Shown in pieces: positions 1-6,351 of a stretch of 6,917 nucleotides of DNA. The position numbers were made by a program, and so were the translations under genes. Origin of the DNA: Gammaproteobacteria bacterium (GTDB taxonomy: Bacteria; Pseudomonadota; Gammaproteobacteria; Pseudomonadales; Azotimanducaceae); contig JAPUJX010000271.1 of assembly GCA_027295975.1 (NCBI GenBank), forward strand, positions 1 to 6,917. Reading direction: 5' to 3'. The stretch's first letter is position 1; each line of letters starts with the position of its first letter. The notes beneath the pieces are model-generated. The model made no database searches, was not told where the DNA came from, and saw only the letters and a program-made list of their open reading frames with translations.

Positions 1-1655
1 TCCCGGGAGAAACCCCTGGTGTGCCAGGCTCCACCCAGGTTCAAGCGCAGTGAGGCTGGCAGTTGGGAATCCGTCACCTGGCCGATGAGTTTCACGGCGA
101 GCTTCTGTTCCCCCGCCAAGATCGGTAATGAGATCGGCGTCCAAGCCAGAGCATCGAAACTCAGACGCCAGAATTTTTCGTCCTGACCGGCAAAGTTATC
201 GCCACCGATTCGACCAACAGTCGCCGCGAGCCGCGCGTCAGCGGCAATCCGCTGCGCATCCCAAACACGATGGCCCGATACCAACCCGTCAAAAAACGTG
301 ACTTGCTGCCGCGGTCCATCCTCCCAGCTCAGTTTGTGGTGTTTGATCGAAAGCCCCGCCATGAGACTTCGGCTGCGGGTACGGCGCAGCGCACGAGTCA
401 TCGTCACATCTGCCATAACCGCGTCACCGTCGAGTTCCACTGCCCGCTCCGAAACAAAATCGTTGTTGGCAATGCGTGCGCGAATCTGATCCCCGCCATT
501 CAGCGGCGTTGCATATTCGACATAACCATAGGTCTGATTTCCCGGGTTGACCGACGCCATGAAACCCAAGTTCAAAACGTCCCCCGCGCCACGTGGGTTC
601 AGCCAGCTACCAGCCAGGGTAAATCGTTCGTCTCCGGTCGCCTGGTCGCCATGATTGTCGACCCATACCCGAGTCGACCAGGTTCGCTGCTCTATGACGT
701 CGAGGTTCAAACGAGTCTCGCCAACTTCGCCGCCCGGCTCCAATGATGCCTGGGCTTTGAAACCAGGAAGCTGATTAATCTCATAAATGCGTTCGTCGAC
801 AAGTTGATGGGTGACCGGTTGTCCCAACACATCCGCAAACCGCCTGGTAAGAAAGGTGGAATCACCCCCTGAAACGACAATGGAACCAAGGGTGCCGGGT
901 AATACCCGAATGACGACGACGCCGTCGTCAACTTGCTGGCTCGGTACAAAAGCAACGGCGAGAAAATATCCGCGGTTGCGATACAACACCTGCACCTCGG
1001 CGGCAATTTCCTCGAGTTGAACAAGCGACACGCCACGGCGTTCTCTTTGAACCTGAATCATACCCACAAGGTCCCGGACATCTTCGCTCGTCAGTTCAAC
1101 TCCATCCGAATGCACCCCAACGGCCTTGAGGAAACGTCCAACCTCGCCGAGTTCGGCCTGGGTGAAGCCATGTTCACCTACGACATCACGCCGTCGAACC
1201 GAATCGAGCGTTTCTTCAATCAACGCCTCGACGGATTCCCTTTCGATGCCGGGGTAGGGCCGGAAATCGGCAAGACGAATCTCGCTCACCCGGAACCGAG
1301 GGCTGGTAGCGGGGTTGGGATCACGTTCGCTCACCGGAACAATCCGTGCCGCGAAAGCGAAATTGGCGATGATCAGCGCCGCGACAAGCAGCCCTGCCAA
1401 CCACAACCGACCCAGCCATCTGGGTTCGGTAGCAGGCAAAGTTGCGGACATGTCGCCGCGGTACTCGGGCGCCTGCCGTTCGGATACCCGTGCGCGACGC
1501 CGGGTATCGTCATGTACGAAATGGTCGGGTTGAAAGTTTTCAATCACCTCCCGGCGTGTGTCGCGATACTCGAGTTGCGAGAACTCACCCGCTGCATAAG
1601 CCTTCGCCACCCTGCGTAACCGTACGATCTCGGGGGCAAACTTCATCAATCTCAT
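1..1655 (-). CDS. ShlB/FhaC-type two-partner secretion transporter (TpsB), 3' end cut off by the window
   Basis: Translating the minus strand from the ATG at 1655-1653 gives 551 uninterrupted codons to the window edge. TpsB proteins are outer-membrane barrels that export one partner (TpsA) after binding it with periplasmic POTRA domains. Visible here: residues 1-70 charged, with a SHOCT-like helix pair (LRRVAKAYAAGEF at 12-24); a hydrophobic segment at about 81-103 ending FAFAA, either signal peptide or anchor; POTRA-like region 121-254 with the family-typical YRNRGYFLAVAFVPSQ (225-240), DDGVVVIRVLPG (243-254) and then LGSIVVSGG; a second POTRA to about 312; then beta-barrel. The last residues contain GGAWHTRGFSR, matching the conserved (V)RGF/Y motif of the loop-6 hairpin. 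The start overlaps the kinase stop (ATGA), favouring 1655; an internal ATG at 1451 (residue 69) would give a more ordinary signal peptide. Family call is strong; the exported substrate is not visible. Confidence 0.9.
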   Translation of the reverse strand, partial: MRLMKFAPEIVRLRRVAKAYAAGEFSQLEYRDTRREVIENFQPDHFVHDDTRRRARVSERQAPEYRGDMSATLPATEPRWLGRLWLAGLLVAALIIANFAFAARIVPVSERDPNPATSPRFRVSEIRLADFRPYPGIERESVEALIEETLDSVRRRDVVGEHGFTQAELGEVGRFLKAVGVHSDGVELTSEDVRDLVGMIQVQRERRGVSLVQLEEIAAEVQVLYRNRGYFLAVAFVPSQQVDDGVVVIRVLPGTLGSIVVSGGDSTFLTRRFADVLGQPVTHQLVDERIYEINQLPGFKAQASLEPGGEVGETRLNLDVIEQRTWSTRVWVDNHGDQATGDERFTLAGSWLNPRGAGDVLNLGFMASVNPGNQTYGYVEYATPLNGGDQIRARIANNDFVSERAVELDGDAVMADVTMTRALRRTRSRSLMAGLSIKHHKLSWEDGPRQQVTFFDGLVSGHRVWDAQRIAADARLAATVGRIGGDNFAGQDEKFWRLSFDALAWTPISLPILAGEQKLAVKLIGQVTDSQLPASLRLNLGGAWHTRGFSR

Positions 1656-4171
1656 GAGATTTCCCGCACCAGTCGAAAGCCCGTCAACTCGTCTGGCTCA
1701 CCTCCGTGGTCGCGAACGGTCTGCGTGTCGCATTCTTGAATCGGATCATTGAAAGCACCGCCAAGGACTTTGATTTCATCGGCGTCGAGCACCCACTCCT
1801 GCACATTGCCTAGCACGTTGATGAGCCCATAGGAGTTGGCTAGTCCGGCGCTTACCGCCACGGGCGCGAGGCCGCGTTGCACCCCGTCGATCCGCACCCG
1901 GCAATTTCGGTTGGGGTCCGGCGTACCCGTCGCCGCTCGCTGCCATTCCAGTCGTGTGGGCAAGCGGTATTTATAGCCAGTTCCCTCGCTGAGCCAATCG
2001 GCGTATGCGCGAACCTGGGTGATCCCGATTCCGGTGGCTGGCAACTGGGCAGGCGAATTTTCCGCACATAACCCAGTTGTCGAGCAGAAGACGCTGAACA
2101 GCGCCTTGCTGATCTCGTGTTTGGTGATGGCAAATCTCCCGCCTCCGTCAACCGGCACGACGACTAGCCGCGGTCCGATACCTCCGTCCGGTAATTTGTC
2201 GGAACAATACCCACCACGTCCCATTTGTGCCCCATTCCCAACCAGATAACCCGGAGCGCAGGGATCCACGTCGAGTTCAGCCAACGCTTCAAGTTCACCA
2301 AAAGTAACTTTCGCCCGGTGTCGTAACGCGCTCGCCCGATCACCATCGAGCTCACCGAGTTGACTCACGCAGCCCGCGAGAGTTCTGCCGACCTGCCTGC
2401 GTCCTTCGATCGCGAGCTTCGGATGTTGGGCCGCGAGAGCATCAAGCCGACCGGCAACCTTGCTCACGTCGAGGCGCAAACAGGATACCGCAAGCTCGGC
2501 CGCAAGTTGTTCTACGAACGCCCGTTCCGACGCTTTCTGCAAACGGACTTGCTCCTGGCGAGCATGGTCGATTTGTGCCTGCTCGAAACGACTCGCCAAC
2601 AACTCCAGCGTGATCTGGTCGAACAACAACCCTTCAAGCTCCGCCAGCGCGCGTTCCGCAAAATCGAAATTCTGCTCTGCGACGCTATCGAGGACTTGCC
2701 GTTCCAGCACGTCGGCAACCTGCAGATGAAGCTCGGCCACGTCGGAATGTACGGCAAAAACGCGGTTCAGCTCGCCAAGTTCATCACGCAACTCGGCCAT
2801 CCAGATAGCGTGGAGATCCGGCGCGTTCAGCAAACCGATGACACGATCCGAAAGCATTTTCCGGACATAGTCCGCCGCCTCGGGCATCTCCCCATATCTG
2901 GTTCCCCTTTCGTAAAAGGAGACTATTCCGAGAATTTCGCCGCCTGTTTTGATCTTCCTGGTATAAAGCTCTCGTACCCGGGCGAGAATCTCGCTCACCT
3001 TTTTTTCTTCGCCATCGAGAGACAGAAGTCGCTCTGTTTCCACCCAGACCAACTGTTCCCAGTTGGCATCGAAGGTGGCCTCACCGATCAACACCGCGAG
3101 TCGCTCGACCTGGGTGTCGAACAGGGTGATCTGACGGACCTCTCTTTTTACTTCCGAGAGCTCGGCATCACCGATGAGGGTGTTCACGCTCAACGCGACA
3201 ACCAGCACGGCGGCTACGGTAAATGCCGTCCGCGCGCGCCACGGTGAAGGCTGCAGAAGATATTGCTGCACCTCGGCAACCGATTCGGGGCGATCCTGAC
3301 GACCGAATGCCAGGCACTTCTCCACGACCCGCCACTGTCGCAGGGACAATCGCTTCGGCCGTTCCGGGGTCAACTCCTTCGCTGCGGCAGCGTCCGCAGG
3401 CAGCCGACCGTAGGGATGGTGTCCAGTCAAAACCAGGTAAATCACTACGCCAAGGGAATAGAGATCGTCGCGCACCTCCGGTTGGTCACCCAGCAGCATT
3501 TCCTGGCTGGCATAGGCTGGGGTGAGCGCCGAAAGGCGCATGGAGTCAATTTGCGTGTCTTCGGCCTGCGCCTGATTGACCTGCACCGCCCGAGCGATGC
3601 CGAAATCGAGAATCTTGGCGGTTGCGGTGGGTGAGACGAAAACGTTGCCGGGTTTGAAATCCGCGTGCACTACCCCACCCTCATGGGCGTGAGAAAGCCC
3701 TGCACACATATCCGTGATTATCGACCACGCCATCTTGTCGGGTAAACCGTTCGGGTAGGTGCGCAGGAGATCGGCAAGCTCCTGGCCCTCCAGCAGTTCC
3801 ATGGTGATGAACGGCACGTCGCCATCTTTGTCGTAGTCGAATATCGAAACGATGTTTGGATGTGAAACCGATTGTGATTTGGCCGCTTCGCGCTGCAGGG
3901 CAATGAATGCTTCCGGGTGCTCCCGAAAGTCATTGTTCAACACCTTTACCGCCAGAAACGGGAGACGATCCCGCGCCTCCACCTTACGGAGATCTTTTGC
4001 GCAAAATACCGTGCCCATGCCCCCGCTGCCGAGTTTCTCTTCGAGAACGAAACGCTGCTTCAACACTCTCGGAGCGTCTACCTCGCCAGAGGCACTTTTA
4101 CCCGACCAGCTGTTCGAAATGCTCGAATCCGTACGCAGAACAGTAAGGTCTTTGTCCTTCTCGTTACTCAT
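1652..4171 (-). CDS. Transmembrane Ser/Thr protein kinase with periplasmic FGE/SUMF1-like domain
   Basis: 839 residues. Cytoplasmic Hanks-type kinase domain about 40-305: glycine loop GSGGMGTV (48-55), ATP lysine K76, helix-C E95, catalytic loop HADFKPGN (169-176, with D171, K173, N176), DFG 189-191, activation-segment end TPAYASQEM (217-225), helix-F D236, R294. A single membrane segment at about 313-334 leads to a helical periplasmic stalk of some 300 residues. A cysteine pair (C638, C656) precedes an FGE-sulfatase/SUMF1-type domain (about 668-839): FAITKHEIS, YRLPTRLEWQRAATG, NSYGL, GNVQEW, GGAF, GFRLV. The kinase probably phosphorylates cytoplasmic Ser/Thr, countered by the adjacent PP2C. 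The ATG at 4171 was chosen because it overlaps the phosphatase stop as ATGA; an in-frame ATG at 4231 would add 20 residues lying inside the phosphatase gene. Oddities: HAD in place of HRD, SQE in place of the usual SPE, and an FGE site lacking one of two cysteines. Substrates are unknown. Confidence 0.93.
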   Translation of the reverse strand: MSNEKDKDLTVLRTDSSISNSWSGKSASGEVDAPRVLKQRFVLEEKLGSGGMGTVFCAKDLRKVEARDRLPFLAVKVLNNDFREHPEAFIALQREAAKSQSVSHPNIVSIFDYDKDGDVPFITMELLEGQELADLLRTYPNGLPDKMAWSIITDMCAGLSHAHEGGVVHADFKPGNVFVSPTATAKILDFGIARAVQVNQAQAEDTQIDSMRLSALTPAYASQEMLLGDQPEVRDDLYSLGVVIYLVLTGHHPYGRLPADAAAAKELTPERPKRLSLRQWRVVEKCLAFGRQDRPESVAEVQQYLLQPSPWRARTAFTVAAVLVVALSVNTLIGDAELSEVKREVRQITLFDTQVERLAVLIGEATFDANWEQLVWVETERLLSLDGEEKKVSEILARVRELYTRKIKTGGEILGIVSFYERGTRYGEMPEAADYVRKMLSDRVIGLLNAPDLHAIWMAELRDELGELNRVFAVHSDVAELHLQVADVLERQVLDSVAEQNFDFAERALAELEGLLFDQITLELLASRFEQAQIDHARQEQVRLQKASERAFVEQLAAELAVSCLRLDVSKVAGRLDALAAQHPKLAIEGRRQVGRTLAGCVSQLGELDGDRASALRHRAKVTFGELEALAELDVDPCAPGYLVGNGAQMGRGGYCSDKLPDGGIGPRLVVVPVDGGGRFAITKHEISKALFSVFCSTTGLCAENSPAQLPATGIGITQVRAYADWLSEGTGYKYRLPTRLEWQRAATGTPDPNRNCRVRIDGVQRGLAPVAVSAGLANSYGLINVLGNVQEWVLDADEIKVLGGAFNDPIQECDTQTVRDHGGEPDELTGFRLVREIS

Positions 4172-4899
4172 CTGAGTTCCGGCCGCGCAAGCACGAAAGA
4201 AATGTTGTCGCGCGCGGAACCGGCCAGACATTTCTGCAGCAAAACCCGTGCCGAAGTCTTGAGCACCTCGCCGGCCAACTCCTCGACGAGATCACGGGCG
4301 TCGAGCTCGCGATACAGGCCGTCGCTGCACAACAGATAGGTATCGTGTACTTCTACGTCGAACACAGCCACGTCCAGAAACAGCTCCGGCTGGCTGCCGA
4401 CCGCACGGGTAATGATGTTGGTGTCGGCGGCAAGGGCATCCGCTTCGCTTACGGAACCCGTATCGAGTAGATCGGAAACGGGATTGTGGTCGCGGGTAAT
4501 CTGCTCGAGGTTCGAACCCCGCAACCGGTACAGGCGGCTGTCACCAGCCCAGAGAACTGCCCCGACACGCTCTTTGGTCAACATCGCGACCACGGTGCTG
4601 CCTACGGTGCCGCCCTGACATTCGACCCGGGCGTGTAAGCGCAGGCCTTCGTTGACTTCGAGCAATTTGTCATCCACCAGATCGACGCCGTCGGCAAGCG
4701 AGCCATTCATGTTGAGCTCGGCAAGCCCCGAGGCAATTGCCAGGCTCGCCACGTCTCCTGCCTGGTGACCTCCCATGCCATCGGCAACGGCCCAGAGGCC
4801 TGCTTCAGGGCGACTGAGCACGGCATCCTCATTGTTTTTCCGAACCTTGCCGCGGTGAGTCTCTTGCACGCTTTGCCAGGTCCAGCTCATCGAAATCAT
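4168..4899 (-). CDS. PP2C-type (PPM) Ser/Thr protein phosphatase
   Basis: 243 residues, the usual size of a free-standing bacterial PP2C domain (Stp/PppA class). These are Mn/Mg-dependent cytoplasmic phosphatases that reverse Hanks-kinase phosphorylation. The conserved motifs are all present and in order: HRGKVRKNNED (15-25, D25 a metal ligand), WAVADGMGGHQAG (36-48, D40 and G41 at the metal site), GGTVGSTVV (96-104), LWAGDSRLYRLR (116-127), ITRDHNP (134-140), ITRAVGS (163-169), YLLCSDGL (188-195, D193) and ARDNISFVLAR (229-239, D231). No membrane segment or extra domain is seen. The first ATG (4899) overlaps the FHA stop as TGATG, which argues for translational coupling; a second ATG three codons later (4890) is possible. 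The 3' end overlaps the kinase start as ATGA, so phosphatase and kinase are almost certainly a working pair. It appears catalytically intact. Confidence 0.95.
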   Translation of the reverse strand: MISMSWTWQSVQETHRGKVRKNNEDAVLSRPEAGLWAVADGMGGHQAGDVASLAIASGLAELNMNGSLADGVDLVDDKLLEVNEGLRLHARVECQGGTVGSTVVAMLTKERVGAVLWAGDSRLYRLRGSNLEQITRDHNPVSDLLDTGSVSEADALAADTNIITRAVGSQPELFLDVAVFDVEVHDTYLLCSDGLYRELDARDLVEELAGEVLKTSARVLLQKCLAGSARDNISFVLARPELR

Positions 4900-5231
4900 C
4901 AGCCGTGCTGAAAGCGAATGGCGGCTTCGTCACTCAGTGGCTCGCCGAGACTGATCCAGCCGTTGCCCCACAAACGCATCTCGCTGCGCCGAACGAAGGT
5001 GATTCGCTCATCCTCGGTCTGCACGTAGGTACCGTTGGTACTGTGATCCACGAGCACGAAGTCTCTGTTCTGACACTCGATGTGGGCATGGTGACCTGAG
5101 GCGAACTCGCGATCTATCTGCAACGTCTCTAGAGGATCGGCGCCCAGGGACAGTCCCTCGCCGTCGCTCGTCAACACCTCGCGGCGGTCCTGCCAATTTA
5201 ATACCAAGTGGGATCGCTCATGCGCTTCCAT
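4899..5231 (-). CDS. Small FHA-domain protein
   Basis: 110 residues, essentially one forkhead-associated domain. FHA domains bind phosphothreonine peptides and usually link kinases to partners or effectors. Recognisable core: LSLGAD (27-32), FASGHHAHIE (43-52), FVLVDHSTNGTYV (58-70), then strands around MRLWGNGWISLGE. The S45, H48 and N66-G67-T68 positions are kept. The arginine of the usual GR motif is alanine (A31), and the arginine of the usual SR.H motif is glycine (G46), so ordinary phosphothreonine binding may be weak or lost. It is the first gene of the overlapping set, ending in a TGATG overlap with the phosphatase. The ATG at 5231 follows a modest purine-rich stretch (AGGCGAG) at 7 bases. 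Likely role by context: adaptor or regulator of the kinase/phosphatase pair. The fold call is good; the binding property is inferred. Confidence 0.88.
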   Translation of the reverse strand: MEAHERSHLVLNWQDRREVLTSDGEGLSLGADPLETLQIDREFASGHHAHIECQNRDFVLVDHSTNGTYVQTEDERITFVRRSEMRLWGNGWISLGEPLSDEAAIRFQHG

Positions 5232-5302
5232 GTCGCATCTCGCCTAGCTTACCGTCATCCAGGCAAGCATAGGGGAGCCGCAGAAGGAGGGTTGCGATCT
5301 AT

Positions 5303-5321
5303 GTCACAAGTCAAGTCACAA
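5303..5321. repeat. Short direct repeat upstream of the FHA-led gene set
   Basis: On the plus strand GTCACAA, GTCAA, GTCACAA follow one another without spacer (5303-5309, 5310-5314, 5315-5321), so the two full copies are 12 bases apart. Read with the downstream genes this is TTGTGAC-TTGAC-TTGTGAC, about 70-90 bases before the FHA start, and it includes a -35-like TTGACT. No convincing -10 lies 16-18 bases downstream. It could be an operator or chance; the repeat itself is plain, the function is a guess. Confidence 0.35.
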
Positions 5322-5324
5322 ACC

Positions 5325-5337
5325 GCGCCAGGGGCGC
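5325..5337 (-). other. Small GC hairpin between the ybbN-like gene and the FHA gene
   Basis: GCGCC (5325-5329) and GGCGC (5333-5337) can pair around a three-base loop, 25 bases past the stop of the ybbN-like gene. On the transcribed (minus) strand it is followed by GGTTTGTG, not a true T-run. It may be a weak terminator or attenuating structure separating that gene from the FHA set, but the stem is only five pairs, so the call is tentative. Confidence 0.25.
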
Positions 5338-5361
5338 AGCCAGATAAGTCAGCGGCATGGG

Positions 5362-6216
5362 TTAATGCATGTAATTGAACATTTTCCGCCGATAGCGGGT
5401 TGCGAGCTGTGAACCTGCCCCGAGGAGGTTGAAAATTCGCAGCATGGTGGTGCGACCGATGTCCTCCCGGAACTCCCGGTCCGCCTGCAGAATGGCAATC
5501 GCGTGGTCCAACGAGGCTTCGTAATTGCGTTCAAAACACTCTCGAATCGCCAGCTGGTAACGAATCTCCAGGTCCTCTGGCTTGTCGGCTTGTTCCGCAA
5601 GAAGCTCCTCGCGGGAGGGTAATGCGGCAGACTCTTCGGCAATCTCGAGGCGCGCCCTGGGTCTTTCGAGCGCCTCGGTTTCCTCGGGTATGTCGTCCAA
5701 CACCCGTCGCGCATCAACAAAATCTCCCTTGAGGACCAGGACATCGGCAAGCTCCACACGAAAGGCCTGGTTACGCGGTTCTTCGTTGATGGATTGCTGC
5801 AGCACGGCGAGCGCCGCCTCGTAATCGGCGTTGGCGATGGCGCTCTCGAGTTGCTCGCGCAGCAACTCGGTAGAGGACGCGGTCAGCTGATTGAGCATTT
5901 CCGTCAGCACAGCTTCGGTCTGTGGACCTTCCCGCTGATCGGTGAGTTGCCCGCCCTGCACGACCCGGATGCTTGGCAGCGCCTTCACCCGTAATTGTTG
6001 CGCCAGAGCCTGATCCTGCGCCACATCCACGAGACCGAGCAGCACCTTGCCCTGATACCGTCCGACGAGCACTTCCAGTAGCCGTTTCACCTCTGCGGAC
6101 GGAGGATCCTGTTCCGCCCAGAACAACACCAGCACGGGAACCCGTTGGGAACGTTCGACCACATCGGTCTGAAACGACGGTGCGGTTACTGGAAAAACCT
6201 GGGTTTGATCATCCAT
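5362..6216 (-). CDS. ybbN: YbbN/CnoX-like thioredoxin-fold and TPR co-chaperone, without the CxxC motif
   Basis: 284 residues, the normal length of E. coli YbbN (CnoX), a cytoplasmic holdase that works with DnaK and GroEL. An N-terminal thioredoxin fold (about 8-115) shows VLVLFWAEQ (28-36), LLGLVDVAQD and the cis-proline loop VKALPSIRVV (P81). A TPR-like helical half follows, with DYEAALAVLQQSINEEP, a second repeat containing LEIRYQLAIRECFERNYE, and the family-typical C-terminal end ILQADREFREDIGRTTML... then YRRKMF. At the place of the thioredoxin WCxxC it has Q-D-P-P-S (36-40), so no active-site cysteine remains and no redox activity is expected; E. coli YbbN is itself degenerate (SxxC). 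The ATG at 6216 has no clear Shine-Dalgarno. It lies 130 bases upstream of the FHA gene on the same strand and is probably a separate housekeeping unit rather than part of the kinase module. Confidence 0.9.
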   Translation of the reverse strand: MDDQTQVFPVTAPSFQTDVVERSQRVPVLVLFWAEQDPPSAEVKRLLEVLVGRYQGKVLLGLVDVAQDQALAQQLRVKALPSIRVVQGGQLTDQREGPQTEAVLTEMLNQLTASSTELLREQLESAIANADYEAALAVLQQSINEEPRNQAFRVELADVLVLKGDFVDARRVLDDIPEETEALERPRARLEIAEESAALPSREELLAEQADKPEDLEIRYQLAIRECFERNYEASLDHAIAILQADREFREDIGRTTMLRIFNLLGAGSQLATRYRRKMFNYMH

Positions 6217-6248
6217 AGAGAACTGATAACAGAAGTCAACGGCCAGTG

Positions 6249-6254
6249 ATTCTA
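6249..6254 (-). promoter_or_regulatory. Possible -10 element for the ybbN-like gene
   Basis: On the minus strand this reads TAGAAT, five of six matches to the sigma-70 -10 consensus, about 33 bases before the ATG at 6216. That would give a short leader of roughly 25 bases. No good -35 hexamer stands 16-18 bases upstream, and the 8-base palindrome ACAGCTGT (6257-6264) falls in the spacer, where a repressor or activator could bind. Weak evidence only. Confidence 0.3.
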
Positions 6255-6285
6255 CTACAGCTGTGGATCGGGACGAAAAGCCACT

Positions 6286-6315
6286 TTGCCGGACCTGGGG
6301 CCTCGGGAGTATCCT
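6286..6315 (+). promoter_or_regulatory. Weak promoter-like pair for the M20 peptidase
   Basis: TTGCCG (6286-6291) and TATCCT (6310-6315) are separated by 18 bases, each with four of six consensus matches, and lie about 40 bases before the GTG at 6352. The gap 6217-6351 is divergent, so it must hold promoters in both directions, but this assignment is only a suggestion. Confidence 0.2.
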
Positions 6316-6351
6316 CCGCTAGATCCAGTTATCAGACTATTCGGGAACAAC

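Noticed and set aside
933..1619. A 228-codon open frame on the plus strand (and a 158-codon one at 270-746)
   Set aside because: Both are antisense to the TpsB gene, whose minus-strand reading shows clear POTRA and RGF motifs throughout.
2360..3247. A 295-codon open frame on the plus strand inside the kinase gene
   Set aside because: It lies opposite the stalk region of the kinase, has no recognisable domain, and its composition looks like antisense of a GC-rich gene. The minus-strand frame is clearly the real one.
4169..4231. An upstream kinase start at 4231
   Set aside because: It would add 20 residues encoded within the phosphatase gene. The ATG at 4171 overlaps the phosphatase stop as ATGA and fits the operon pattern.
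1652..5231. Type VI secretion threonine-phosphorylation module
   Set aside because: Kinase, phosphatase and FHA match that logic, but no Tss, Hcp, VgrG or ClpV gene is in the window and the linked secretion gene is a TpsB.
5325..5337. Rho-independent terminator after the ybbN-like gene
   Set aside because: The stem has five pairs and no T-run follows on the transcribed strand; kept only as a weak hairpin.
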